Source: Caulobacter sp048541825
GTDB taxonomy: Bacteria; Pseudomonadota; Alphaproteobacteria; Caulobacterales; Caulobacteraceae
Assembly (NCBI RefSeq): GCF_048541825.1
Contig: NZ_CP183332.1
Coordinates: 2,170,001 to 2,234,000, forward strand
Length of the DNA: 64,000 bases
Direction: 5' to 3'
A program made the position numbers and the translations under genes. Each line of letters begins with the position of its first letter. The first letter of the stretch is position 1. The notes under the pieces are model-generated. The model did no database searches, was not told the origin of the DNA, and saw only the letters and a list, made by a program, of their open reading frames with translations. Shown one piece after another: positions 25,409-34,773 of the stretch.

Positions 25409-26057
25409 GAACCTATCGCGCCGCGCGGCTCTCCGTCACGACAAATGCTGATCCTGGAATCTGCCGCTAGAGAGAGACGCACGGGTTCGCATCCTCGCCG
25501 GTTTGAGCGGCAAGTGTGGGGAGGCGACGGAGCGTCCGGGCCAGGCCCGGATGGGGTTGTAGTGGAGTACCGTTTCGGCCGTGGCCGGAGCGCTCCGCGC
25601 GGCTGTTATCCGATGAGCCCTCGGGGCGCGGGGTTTTAACCCGCTCCCGATCAGAGGCCCCAGGCGGGCGGAAGGGAAGCGACCCCTCCGGACCGCGCGG
25701 GCGATTTCAGCCCGCGCCTGCAGCGCTCGCCGCCGTCGCCGAAGGGGTGTCCCGCGACGCTGGAGCCTAGTCCGGAGCGCCCGCCTCCCCGATGAGGGGC
25801 TAGCCACGCTCCGCCGACCAGACCCGAGCGGGTCCTTCGACAACGGTCAGGCGAGCACGACCCGCACAACCGCCCCCGCCACCCGTCAGGTCGCCAGCTG
25901 GACGGCCTCCCCAGTGGCGGGACGAGAGGTAGTATGCGGTAGGTTTGCAGGGGGCTGCGTCGATTTTGGATCGTGACGCTGGGTGGGGCGGTCAGGGCGT
26001 TGAAATCGTTGGGGGCGGGGCGGGCTTATCCCCGTGCGGGAACGGGGATAGAGGCCG
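25409..26057. other. 650-base GC-rich non-coding stretch with several hairpins
   Basis: No frame here has a recognisable protein. It contains perfect or near-perfect palindromes: 25535-25551 (TCCGGGCC around one A), 25628-25644 (GCGGG, loop GTTTTAA) and 25695-25717 (GCGCGGGC, loop GATTTCA). The fdhD promoter must lie near 25409-25470. It could be decayed repeats or a structured RNA; I cannot decide. Confidence 0.5.
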
Positions 26058-26128
26058 GCGCACGGAACCCCTCTCTCATAGAGAGAGGGAGGGGCCCGCC
26101 GCCGCAGGCGGTGGGAGGGTGAGAGGTT
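26058..26128 (+). repeat. left 71-bp inverted repeat flanking the DUF559 gene
   Basis: Near-perfect inverse of 26538-26606. Shared blocks are GCGCACGGAACCCCTCTCT, GAGAGAGGGAGGGGCCCG and GCGGTGGGAGGGTGAGAGG; only the small loop and a few inner bases differ. It ends inside the stop codon of the gene. Each arm also contains its own small hairpin (CCCTCTCT with AGAGAGGG). Confidence 0.92.
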
Positions 26129-26468
26129 ACACCCTGTCAGAACGGAGCACCGCCAGGATGTCGTCCGTCACGCCACCGGGATCGGCCAGCACCCGCGCGT
26201 TGGGGAACCGCAGCACAACATACCCATACAGCTCCAGCGTCTGGGTCCGGCGCTCGTGGTAGTCCTCGCGCCCTTCATGGACCGCGCCGTCCAGCTCCAC
26301 GATCACCTTGGTGGCTTCGCAAACGAAGTCCGCGAAGTATCGATCAATCGCGACCTGCCGCAGAAACCTGAACCCGCCCAGCCGACGATTGCGGACGAGG
26401 GTCCAGAGCGTCTTCTCGGCGAGGGTCTGGTTGCGGCGAAGTCGACGGGCGTTGGCGATCCTTTCCAT
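26127..26468 (-). CDS. DUF559 domain protein (Vsr/PD-(D/E)xK nuclease-like)
   Basis: A 113-residue DUF559 protein. The N-terminal part RRNQTLAEKTLWTLVRNRRL GGFRF is split here by a space for length; next come RQVAIDRYFADFVCEAT and VIVELDGAVHE, with D47 and E59/D60 as candidate metal ligands, then QTLELYGYVVLRFPN. The family is related to very-short-patch-repair endonucleases, but its role is not established. The gene lies exactly between two ~70-bp inverted repeats, with its stop codon inside the left one, as if gene and repeats were one unit. Confidence 0.88.
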   Translation of the reverse strand: MERIANARRLRRNQTLAEKTLWTLVRNRRLGGFRFLRQVAIDRYFADFVCEATKVIVELDGAVHEGREDYHERRTQTLELYGYVVLRFPNARVLADPGGVTDDILAVLRSDRV

Positions 26469-26537
26469 GGGCAGAGCATGGCCTCAGGCGCTCGGGTCGC
26501 TCAACGACGGGAATCGAGATTTTCCGGCTGGCGGCGA

Positions 26538-26606
26538 AACCTCTCACCCTCCCACCGCTACGCGGCGGGCCCCTCCCTCTCTCAAAAAGAGAGGGGTTCC
26601 GTGCGC
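26538..26606 (-). repeat. right 69-bp inverted repeat flanking the DUF559 gene
   Basis: Inverse of 26058-26128 with a slightly different loop (TTTTT instead of CATA on the matching strand). It lies about 70 bases upstream of the DUF559 start codon. Confidence 0.92.
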
Positions 26607-26624
26607 GCGCCGCCTCCGCGCCGG

Positions 26625-26666
26625 AGGGAGCCTTCCTTGCATCTCACGGCGAGACGATCGCCGGTC
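26625..26666. repeat. 42-bp direct repeat, family C copy 1
   Basis: Begins AGGGAGCC and ends ATCGCCGGTC around GCATCTCACGGCGAGA. It matches 51490-51531 at 38 of 42 positions. At both places it directly follows a GC-rich inverted repeat and a GCGCGCC-like linker, so it looks like the end of a longer composite element. Confidence 0.8.
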
Positions 26667-26746
26667 TGTCCAGGTCACTCAAGGCCCGGTCTGCGACCGG
26701 CCGCGCTGCGGCGGCCCAGAGGGTCGCCGCCCTAACGCCCCCAAAG

Positions 26747-26777
26747 CAAAAGGCCCCGGCGTTTCCGCCGGGGCCTT
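26747..26777 (-). terminator. intrinsic terminator of tuf
   Basis: A 12-bp stem (AAGGCCCCGGCG and complement) with a GAAA loop on the minus strand, followed by TTTTG, about 35 bases past the tuf stop. Confidence 0.88.
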
Positions 26778-26813
26778 CGCTTTTAGCTCAGCTTGTTGCT
26801 GAAGATCGGTCGA

Positions 26814-28004
<1,191 letters not shown>

Positions 28005-28057
28005 GGTCTCTACCTTGCGCGCCGGCGGCTATGAGTGTGGGTCGTTATATAGGGAGC

Positions 28058-28131
28058 TGGAGCGGGTAGCGGGAATCGAACCCGCATCCTCAGCTTGGAA
28101 GGCTGCTGCACTACCACTGTGCTATACCCGC
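28058..28131 (-). tRNA. tRNA-Gly (anticodon UCC)
   Basis: A 74-nt tRNA with acceptor GCGGGTA/TACCCGC, discriminator T and encoded CCA. The anticodon loop is CTTCCAA and the T-arm GCGGG-TTCGATT-CCCGC. It is between tRNA-Tyr and tuf on the same strand, 53 bases before the tuf start. Confidence 0.97.
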
Positions 28132-28224
28132 CCATACACCCCATCGGGCTAGCGGGGTCGCGGTCGGCTCCCGGTCTCTGGCTTTGGCGTCCATCTCGAT
28201 CGCCATGAGGACGTTCAACGCGCG

Positions 28225-28310
28225 TGGTGGGGGAAGCAGGACTCGAACCTGCGAAGGCGTACGCCAGGGGATTTACAGTCCCCCCCCTTTGCCACTCGGG
28301 ACATTCCCCC
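28225..28310 (-). tRNA. tRNA-Tyr (anticodon GUA)
   Basis: An 86-nt class II tRNA with acceptor GGGGGAA/TTCCCCC, discriminator A and encoded CCA. The anticodon loop is CTGTAAA in a GGGGA/TCCCC stem, and the long variable arm is TGGCGTACGCC. A run of eight G residues precedes the anticodon loop. It is the first gene of the tRNA-tuf unit. Confidence 0.97.
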
Positions 28311-28474
28311 AGCGCGCGTTGAGCAACCTCAGTGCGACCCTTCCCATTCCGGAACCAGCGGCGAACCGCTCGTCACGAAAAAGGAACAAAAGCTTCCTTG
28401 AGCTGGGTCGGACGGTGCTAAAGCAGCGCCGTCCTGGCTCGCGGAAACCCTCAGGGCCCCAAATCGGAGCGCGT

Positions 28475-28503
28475 CTTATAGTGTCCTCTCATTCCGAACG
28501 CAA
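28475..28503 (-). promoter_or_regulatory. promoter of the tRNA-Tyr / tRNA-Gly / tuf unit
   Basis: The minus strand reads TTGCGT, a 17-base spacer, then TATAAG, about 165 bases before tRNA-Tyr. It overlaps the proposed GTG start codon of the divergent rlmB gene. Confidence 0.65.
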
Positions 28504-29305
28504 CGACCGCCGGAAGCCTTCTGCGCCAGGACGTGATTTTAGTCACAAGCCTCGGAATAAGCAGAGCTTTTCAAAGGGTGGCGAGGACGCAAAGGACTGG
28601 ATCTGGGGGACTCACGCCGTCGAGGCGGCCCTGACGAACCCCGCCAGACCCGCTCCGAAGCGCCTTCTGGTCACCCCGGATCGGGCCAAGCGACTCGCGC
28701 CGGCTGTGGCCAAACTCCCCTGCGTCCAGATCATGGAAGGCAAGGATATCGCCCGCGAGCTGCCGCAAGGCGCCGTGCACCAGGGCATCGCCGTGAAGAT
28801 CGACGAGCCCGAACCGCTGTCGATCGCTGAGCTGGGCTCGCCCGCCCAGGGGGTGATCGTCATGCTGGACCAGATCACCGACCCCCAGAACATCGGCGCC
28901 ATCTTCCGCTCGGCCGCCGCCTTCGGCGTGCGGGGCGCGATTCTGCAGGACCGTCATGCGCCGGCGCTGACGGGCGTTCTGGCCAAGACGGCGGTCGGGG
29001 CCGTCGACAAGGTGCCCTATGTCCGCGTCGTCAATCTGTCACGCGCGCTCGAGGAACTGGCCGACATGGGCTGGCGGGCCATCGGCCTGGCCGGCGAGGC
29101 CGAAGAAACCCTCGATACCGTGCTCGATGGAACGCCGACCGTACTTGTTCTGGGTTCGGAGGGCGAAGGCGTACGCCGTTTGGTCGCAGAGCATTGTGAT
29201 GCCATGGGAAAAATTGCCATGCCCGGTGGCTTTGAGAGCCTCAATGTGTCGGCTGCGGCGGCAATCGCGCTCTACGAGGCGTCGCGAGTTTCGCGCAGGG
29301 GATGA
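28481..29305 (+). CDS. rlmB: 23S rRNA (guanosine-2'-O-)-methyltransferase RlmB (TrmH/SpoU family)
   Basis: A 274-residue SpoU-family methyltransferase. After a basic ~35-residue N-terminus comes the substrate-binding domain (WIWGTHAVEAAL), then the SPOUT knot with LDQITDPQNIGAIFRSAAAF, VLGSEGEGVRRL and the C-terminal MPGGFESLNVSAAAAIALYE. It methylates G2251-type ribose in 23S rRNA or a related site. The frame is open back to 28184, but that includes the antisense of tRNA-Tyr; the GTG at 28481 is the best start, with GGAG about 10 bases before it. Confidence 0.88.
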   Translation: MSSHSERNDRRKPSAPGRDFSHKPRNKQSFSKGGEDAKDWIWGTHAVEAALTNPARPAPKRLLVTPDRAKRLAPAVAKLPCVQIMEGKDIARELPQGAVHQGIAVKIDEPEPLSIAELGSPAQGVIVMLDQITDPQNIGAIFRSAAAFGVRGAILQDRHAPALTGVLAKTAVGAVDKVPYVRVVNLSRALEELADMGWRAIGLAGEAEETLDTVLDGTPTVLVLGSEGEGVRRLVAEHCDAMGKIAMPGGFESLNVSAAAAIALYEASRVSRRG

Positions 29306-29426
29306 AATCGGTTCGTGAATCTTGCTTAACCGTTTTGATTTCGTCGCACGCTCATGCTTCTCTTACGGACTAGTGTTCCGCGAGCGCTGCTCGTCGGAAA
29401 ATACTGGCATGGGATCGGGGGACCCG

Positions 29427-31334
29427 ATGTTTGGACGTAATACGCGTTTGGCGGCTCTAAGCGCTTCGGCGCTGAGCGTCTTGGTGCTTGCCGGTTGCGG
29501 CGCGGGCGATGTGGACACCACACCGCCCTCGGCGATGACCGGCTCGAGCGCCGAGACCTCGCCTGATCTGATGGGCGCGCCGCCAGCGCCAGACGCCGGC
29601 GCGTCGCCGGACGGCCTGCTGGGCGCGCCGACTGCGGCAACCCCGCCTGTCGCCGTCATGGTCGACTCCGCGCCGAGCAAGAGCTCCACGCTGAAGACCT
29701 GGCGTCGGCCAGACGGGACGCTGGTGACGGCCATGCGGCCTATCCCCAACCCCAAGGAACGCCGCGCCGTTCGCTATGCGCCGCGCGCGTCATCCGCCCC
29801 GGCCAATCGGGCCGCTGTGGCGCCTGCGCCGGTCGCCAAGCCTTTGGCCAAGCCAGTCGCTCTGGTTGCGGCTAAGCCCGTAACCGTGGCCGCAGCGCCT
29901 GTTCTGAAGCCCGTCGCGCCGATCAAGCCGGTCGCGCCGCTGGCCAAGGCCACCGCCCCCGCCCTTCCCGCTCCGGTCGCGACCAAGCCGCCGACCAAGC
30001 TCGAACAGCTTCAGGCCGCGATCGCGCCGGAAGCCACCAAGGGCGCTGTCCTGGCTGCTGGAGACAGCCTGGGCAAGGGCGAGGCCGGGCAGGTGACCCT
30101 GTCGCTGCCCGCCACCCTTGGCGACATGATCAAGGCCCAGGCCGCCAAGCTGGGCCTGGGCAAGGCCGCGTCCAACACCAGCGCCTACGCCAAGCTCGAA
30201 GGCGAAGGCTATGAGGTCACCCCGAACGGCAAGCAGACCGCCGTCGTCAAGGCCGGCGAGCCCACCACCTTCGCCTGGCAGGTCAAGCCGGGCGCGGAAG
30301 CCAAGGGCCAACTGAAGTCGGAATTCGGCGTCGACCTGAACGGCGCCAAGACCGCTCAGTCGTTCTCGCTCGGTGAAATCGTCAAGCGCGTCGCACCGCT
30401 GAAGGAAGAGGCCAAGAAGAAGACCGAGGGTCTGCTTTCAAAGCTGAACCTGCCGGGCCTCGACGGTAGTGTCGTGCTGCCGGGCCTGGGCCAGACCCCG
30501 ATGAAATCGGTTCTGGGCGGCGCTCTGGTGTTGCTGGCCGTCCTTATCCTGGCGATCATTTCGCGCAACGCCATGGCCAGCCGCAGCCAGGCCGAGCGTC
30601 GCCGGAAGTTCCGCACGCTTACCGACTATGGTCGTAACGAGATGGAGCCCGACGGCGCGCCGACTACGGCGCACGTCTCCTATGTCAATCCGATGGTCGC
30701 CGCCGCCGCCGGCGCTGCGGCCGCCACGGCCGTGAGCCACGGCCATGATGACCACGCTCATGATGCGCATGGTCATGACAGCCACGGTCACGACGACCAT
30801 GGCCATGGTCATGATGATCACGGGCACGATGCTCACGGTCACGACGACCATGCTGCCGATCATGGCCATGACGCCCATGCCCACGACGCCCATGCGCCGG
30901 CCGCGCACGTCGCCCACGTGACCGCCGCTTCGCCGGTGTCGGCGCATGCGGATCATGGTCACCACGACGACCACGGCCACGACGCTCATGCGCACGACGA
31001 CCATGGTCATGGCGACCATGCCCATGACGATCACGGGCATGACGATCACGGCCATGCGGCTGACCCGCACGCCGGGGCTCACCCCGATCCGCATGCGCCG
31101 GCCGAGCACGTGGCCCACGTAACGCCGGTGGCCGCTGCGACGCCTGTTTCGGGTCATGACGATCATGGTCACCATGACGCTCACGCCCACGACGATCACG
31201 GGCATGACGCTCACGGGCACGATGACCATGCCGCCGATCACGGCCATGAAGAGCATGCGCACGACGGTCATGCCAAGACCGATCACGCCCATGATCCTCA
31301 TCATGGCAAGGAACTCGAGCACGCCCACCACTAG
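29427..31334 (+). CDS. histidine-rich lipoprotein with one internal membrane helix
   Basis: A 635-residue protein. Residues 1-24 form a lipoprotein signal (LAGC, Cys24), followed by a ~330-residue Ala/Pro/Lys-rich region with AKPVAPI-like repeats. A membrane helix is at about 359-380, with an Arg/Lys cluster after it (SRSQAERRRKF), so the C-terminal part should face the cytoplasm. Residues ~437-635 are His/Asp-rich repeats such as HGHDDHGHDAH, arranged as two similar halves beginning APAAHVAHV and APAEHVAHV. It is 41 bases from a TerC-family gene in the same direction. A metal-buffering role is inferred. Confidence 0.7.
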   Translation: MFGRNTRLAALSASALSVLVLAGCGAGDVDTTPPSAMTGSSAETSPDLMGAPPAPDAGASPDGLLGAPTAATPPVAVMVDSAPSKSSTLKTWRRPDGTLVTAMRPIPNPKERRAVRYAPRASSAPANRAAVAPAPVAKPLAKPVALVAAKPVTVAAAPVLKPVAPIKPVAPLAKATAPALPAPVATKPPTKLEQLQAAIAPEATKGAVLAAGDSLGKGEAGQVTLSLPATLGDMIKAQAAKLGLGKAASNTSAYAKLEGEGYEVTPNGKQTAVVKAGEPTTFAWQVKPGAEAKGQLKSEFGVDLNGAKTAQSFSLGEIVKRVAPLKEEAKKKTEGLLSKLNLPGLDGSVVLPGLGQTPMKSVLGGALVLLAVLILAIISRNAMASRSQAERRRKFRTLTDYGRNEMEPDGAPTTAHVSYVNPMVAAAAGAAAATAVSHGHDDHAHDAHGHDSHGHDDHGHGHDDHGHDAHGHDDHAADHGHDAHAHDAHAPAAHVAHVTAASPVSAHADHGHHDDHGHDAHAHDDHGHGDHAHDDHGHDDHGHAADPHAGAHPDPHAPAEHVAHVTPVAAATPVSGHDDHGHHDAHAHDDHGHDAHGHDDHAADHGHEEHAHDGHAKTDHAHDPHHGKELEHAHH

Positions 31335-31375
31335 GTCGGACTTGCAACGCCGCCCGCACTGCCGCATGAGGGGTC

Positions 31376-32119
31376 ATGTTTGACACTCTGATTGCCCAGG
31401 CGGGCGGGCTGGACGGCCCGTTCATGGCCTTCCTGCAGGTCTTGATGATTGACCTGGTTCTGGCGGGCGACAACGCCGTCGCCGTCGGCCTCGCGGCCGG
31501 CGGTCTGGCGGTCAAGGATCGCCAAAAGGTCATCCTGTATGGTCTGGGCGCGGCGGTCGTCCTGCGGATCGGTTTCGCGCTGATCACCACCTGGCTACTG
31601 GGTGTGATCGGCCTGCTGCTGGCCGGGGGCGTGTTGCTGCTCTGGGTCTGCTGGAAGATGTGGCGGGAACTGCGCGAGCAGGCCACCCACGATCAGGCCG
31701 ACGCCGTCGCGTCAATCGACGATGACCCCTCGACCGAACCGCGCGCCCGACCGGTCAAGAGCTTCAAACAAGCCTTTATCCAAGTCCTGATCGCCGACGT
31801 CTCGATGTCGCTGGACAACGTGCTGGCCGTGGCCGGCGCGGCGCGCGAGCACCCCGGCGTCATGGTCTTTGGCCTGCTCCTGTCGATCGTTCTGATGGGC
31901 CTGGCCGCCTCGGCCATCGCCAGCCTGCTGCAGAAGCATCGCTGGATCGGCTTCGTCGGTCTGGCCATCGTGCTCTACGTGGCCGTCCACATGATCTGGC
32001 AAGGCCACCGCAGCGTGGTGATCGACCTGGGCAAGACCGACGCCTACAATGCCATGGCGCCAGGCTTCATCGACATCGGCCCCGAGGAACTGGCCGATCA
32101 CATGAAGCACAAAAAGTAG
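31376..32119 (+). CDS. TerC/YjbE-family integral membrane protein (likely metal exporter)
   Basis: A 247-residue membrane protein with about seven helices and the two family motifs, DLVLAGDNAVAVGLAAGG near residue 25-45 and DVSMSLDNVLAVAGAA near 140-155, whose Asp/Asn residues probably bind metal in the membrane. A ~35-residue acidic cytoplasmic loop separates the halves and the C-terminus ends HMKHKK. Related TerC proteins (YkoY/YceF, Alx) export Mn or supply it to secreted enzymes. It has a good GAGGGG site and follows the His-rich lipoprotein gene by 41 bases. Confidence 0.88.
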   Translation: MFDTLIAQAGGLDGPFMAFLQVLMIDLVLAGDNAVAVGLAAGGLAVKDRQKVILYGLGAAVVLRIGFALITTWLLGVIGLLLAGGVLLLWVCWKMWRELREQATHDQADAVASIDDDPSTEPRARPVKSFKQAFIQVLIADVSMSLDNVLAVAGAAREHPGVMVFGLLLSIVLMGLAASAIASLLQKHRWIGFVGLAIVLYVAVHMIWQGHRSVVIDLGKTDAYNAMAPGFIDIGPEELADHMKHKK

Positions 32120-32121
32120 AT

Positions 32122-32553
32122 CTACCGCCCCGGCAACGGCGGCATGTCGAGCCGCCGAGCATCGGCCATCTCACGATAGAGCCGCAGGATCGCCTGGTCG
32201 CGTGCGCTATCGCCGGCCGCCTCGACGGCCTCGTGCAGCGCGATCAGCGCCCGCCGCAACGTGGCGTTGGCGCGGTCCAGAACCGCCAGGGTGAAGTCCC
32301 CGTCGGCGGCCCCCGCGGCCTCCGAAAAGGCCTCGCCATAAACAGGCGCGGCGTCCAGCAGCACCGCGCGCAGGGTGGCGTTCTCCCACACCCGCGCTGC
32401 AGGCCCGCGCTCGGCTTCCTGGGCGGCCAGCAGCGACAGCAGGGCCACAACCCCGACCTTGCCGGCCATGAACTCGCCGGCGGATTCGGGTGGCGGCGGC
32501 TCGGCGATGCAGAGGAAATTGCCAACCAGGATGTCAGGCAAACTCGGGGTCAT
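32122..32553 (-). CDS. conserved hypothetical protein downstream of APH-like phosphotransferase
   Basis: A 143-residue, mostly helical protein with no signal or membrane segment. I do not recognise a family. An in-frame region upstream to 32721 overlaps the phosphotransferase in another frame; the ATG at 32553 overlaps that gene's stop by four bases (ATGA), which is the better start. The overlap makes it the third gene of a coupled operon. It may be a partner of the phosphotransferase, but nothing in the sequence says so. Confidence 0.7.
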   Translation of the reverse strand: MTPSLPDILVGNFLCIAEPPPPESAGEFMAGKVGVVALLSLLAAQEAERGPAARVWENATLRAVLLDAAPVYGEAFSEAAGAADGDFTLAVLDRANATLRRALIALHEAVEAAGDSARDQAILRLYREMADARRLDMPPLPGR

Positions 32554-33560
32554 GACAGGCCCTCCAGACGCATCAGGCCATCGGCCAGGATCTGATCGTG
32601 TCGACGCGCGGTGTACCAGCCGGAAATGGCCAGCACCGGGTCCTTGAAGCCGCCGTCGCGATACTCGCGCGCCGCCGAGGTCCAGATCGCCTGGCCCTTC
32701 ACGGCGCTGAACAGCTCCCACCAGGCCAGGGCCGCGGGGTCGACGGGCAGTCCGCTGGTCCGGCTCCAGATCGCCAGGGCCTCGTCGCGCGGGATCATCC
32801 CCGCCACGCGCCCCTCGTCATAGTGCCCCCACAGCGGATCGATCGCCCAGGCCAGGTCCTCCAGCGGATCGCCCAGATGCGCCATCTCCCAGTCGAGGAT
32901 CGCCAGGATCTTCCCCTGGCCGTCATGCAGGAAATTGCCGGTGCGATAGTCGCCATGCACCACGCGCACGGCGGTCGCCGGCGGCGGTGGCGCGCGGCGC
33001 AGGCGACGGATGGCGGCGCGGACGATGGGCTGCGGATGCTGCTCGTCGGCCTCGATCACGGCGGCCCAGTGATCCAGGGCCACGCGCCAGCACTCGCCGG
33101 GCTCGGGCGCAACGGCGGCCTGGGTCAGCGGCAGGCTTGTTGGATCGGTCGCCGCGATCGCCCCCAGAGCGGCGAAGAACGTCTCGCCGATCACCTGGGC
33201 GTGCGGGCCATAGGGCTGGACGGTGAAGGGCGAAGCCGCCGCGCCACCATCGACCCGGGTCATGATGAAGAACGGCCGCTCCAGCTCCGCGCCTTGCGTC
33301 TCGAGCACGATCGGCTCGGGAACGGGCGCGCGGTCATGGAACGACTGGAAGGCCAGATATTCCAGGCTGCGGTCGGTCTCGATCAGACTGGCAGGCGGAT
33401 CGCGGCGCAGGATCAGGGGCCGGACCGCGCCGTCGACGATCGCGTCAAAGCGATAGGTCTCGCGGCTGGCCCCGCCAGGGATGCGCGAGAGGTCCCGCAC
33501 GGTGGTGGGCACGCCGAAATGGCGGGTCAGATAGGCTTCAAGCCGCTCGGCCAGGGTCAT
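32550..33560 (-). CDS. aminoglycoside-phosphotransferase-like kinase family protein
   Basis: A 336-residue APH-fold protein. The nucleotide-binding N-lobe (IPGGASRETYRFDAIV) is followed by the Brenner motif HGDYRTGNFLHD and the metal-binding ILDWEMAHLGDPLEDLAW. Such chromosomal APH-like proteins often phosphorylate small metabolites or join acyl-CoA dehydrogenase domains; drug resistance is not implied. Its start overlaps the upstream gene by four bases and its end overlaps the downstream gene by four, so the three act as one operon. Confidence 0.88.
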   Translation of the reverse strand: MTLAERLEAYLTRHFGVPTTVRDLSRIPGGASRETYRFDAIVDGAVRPLILRRDPPASLIETDRSLEYLAFQSFHDRAPVPEPIVLETQGAELERPFFIMTRVDGGAAASPFTVQPYGPHAQVIGETFFAALGAIAATDPTSLPLTQAAVAPEPGECWRVALDHWAAVIEADEQHPQPIVRAAIRRLRRAPPPPATAVRVVHGDYRTGNFLHDGQGKILAILDWEMAHLGDPLEDLAWAIDPLWGHYDEGRVAGMIPRDEALAIWSRTSGLPVDPAALAWWELFSAVKGQAIWTSAAREYRDGGFKDPVLAISGWYTARRHDQILADGLMRLEGLS

Positions 33561-34663
33561 GGGGCGACATCCAGGATCGAGACGAAGCCCGAAGGCGCGT
33601 GCGGCCCCAGCGCCAGTTGCTCGAACACGCCGCGTCCGATCCGGGCCCGGCCCTGCGCGTCGGTGAAGGTGATGCGGCTCAGCGCCTGGACATGCAGATG
33701 ATGCGGCATCCGGCGTTCGAGGTCGGCGGTGACGAAGTCCTCGCGCTCCACCGCCAGTTCGCCGTGATTGAGGCCATGCCCCCAGGCCGGATGGCCATAG
33801 CCCAGACCCAGCATGAAGAATTCGGTCTGCGGCTCGATCACCACCTTGCCGCCGGCGCCCAGATCCAGGGTGGCTGCGCGGGCATGGCGTGTCCCCGAGC
33901 GCCAGTCGACGGCGCAGACCGCCTGCTCGAACTCGCCCTCCCCGTCCTCACGGCCGCCGTCCGCCAACCACAGCGCCCTGCGGTTCCAGGGCCGGCCCAG
34001 CTCGTCATCATTGGTGTGGAAGAACAGGCCCCCGTCCTCGAAGTTGCACGGCGACCACAGCCAGAAGAACTGCATCGGCGTGGGCGGCGCGGCCTCCTGC
34101 GGGTCACGGGCCCCGACCGGGCGCACGCCCCAGGACCTGTCGCGCGTCCCGACAAAGCCGTCGACGCTGGAGCGCACGCCATCGACCTCGATCCAGCCGC
34201 TGTAGCGGCCGTTCTGGGTCAGGCGCGTATAGTCCATGAAGGTGCGCGGGCCGTTGCGCCGGATGAAGCGCGGCTCCTCGATCGGAAAGGCGCGGCCCTC
34301 GAAGACGATCTCGGCGCGGATGGCGTGCTCGGGCGCTTCGACCGTCAGCTTCAGGCGCTGAAGCGGCTGCTGCACCTCGATGCGGATCGGGCCGACGTTC
34401 AGGTCCATCCGCTCCATGCGCAGCCAGCGGCTGGCGTGAAGATTGACCTGCCTGCCGTCCTTCATCACGCAGAAGGCGGCGTCGGCGATGTTCAGGTGCG
34501 GATAGACGCCGAAGGCGGCGGCGAAGAACAGGTCGCTGCCGTCGCCGTCGAGCGCGTAGCCGTTGAAGAAATAGCGATCGTAGAAATTGCGATCCGTGCC
34601 GGCATAGGCCACCGGCTCCGGCGTCTGATGAATCGGATAGTCATCACCCCAGGTGAGCGCCAT
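33557..34663 (-). CDS. hypothetical beta-rich protein (AttH/CrtC-like domain possible)
   Basis: A 368-residue cytoplasmic protein, first gene of the three-gene operon. It has alternating strands such as PIRIEVQQPLQRLKLTVEAP and many Trp/Phe residues (FFWLWSPCNFEDGGLFFHTN), reminiscent of the lipocalin-like hydroxyneurosporene synthase/AttH fold found beside APH-like kinases in other bacteria. I am not certain of the family. The context suggests modification of a hydrophobic or acyl-CoA-linked small molecule. Confidence 0.55.
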   Translation of the reverse strand: MALTWGDDYPIHQTPEPVAYAGTDRNFYDRYFFNGYALDGDGSDLFFAAAFGVYPHLNIADAAFCVMKDGRQVNLHASRWLRMERMDLNVGPIRIEVQQPLQRLKLTVEAPEHAIRAEIVFEGRAFPIEEPRFIRRNGPRTFMDYTRLTQNGRYSGWIEVDGVRSSVDGFVGTRDRSWGVRPVGARDPQEAAPPTPMQFFWLWSPCNFEDGGLFFHTNDDELGRPWNRRALWLADGGREDGEGEFEQAVCAVDWRSGTRHARAATLDLGAGGKVVIEPQTEFFMLGLGYGHPAWGHGLNHGELAVEREDFVTADLERRMPHHLHVQALSRITFTDAQGRARIGRGVFEQLALGPHAPSGFVSILDVAP

Positions 34664-34773
34664 GCCGTCCTCCCAACTGCACGGGCCAGGCCCTCTGACG
34701 GGGCGGCTTTACGGGCAGGTGAACAACGTTAAGGTCGCGCCGGGCGATTGCAACAGTGACGGAGCGTAAGCCG

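Noticed and set aside
25436..25869. Possible small genes in the fdhD-DUF559 gap
   Set aside because: Translations are low-complexity Arg/Pro/Ala sequences typical of GC-rich intergenic DNA, without ribosome binding sites.
26058..26606. Classical insertion sequence
   Set aside because: No transposase and no target-site duplication was recognised; only the inverted repeats and DUF559 are present.
28184..28480. N-terminal extension of rlmB
   Set aside because: It would be read through the complement of tRNA-Tyr and has no similarity to the family.
32550..33560. Aminoglycoside resistance gene
   Set aside because: It has the APH fold, but the operon context with unknown metabolic proteins and chromosomal setting do not support resistance.
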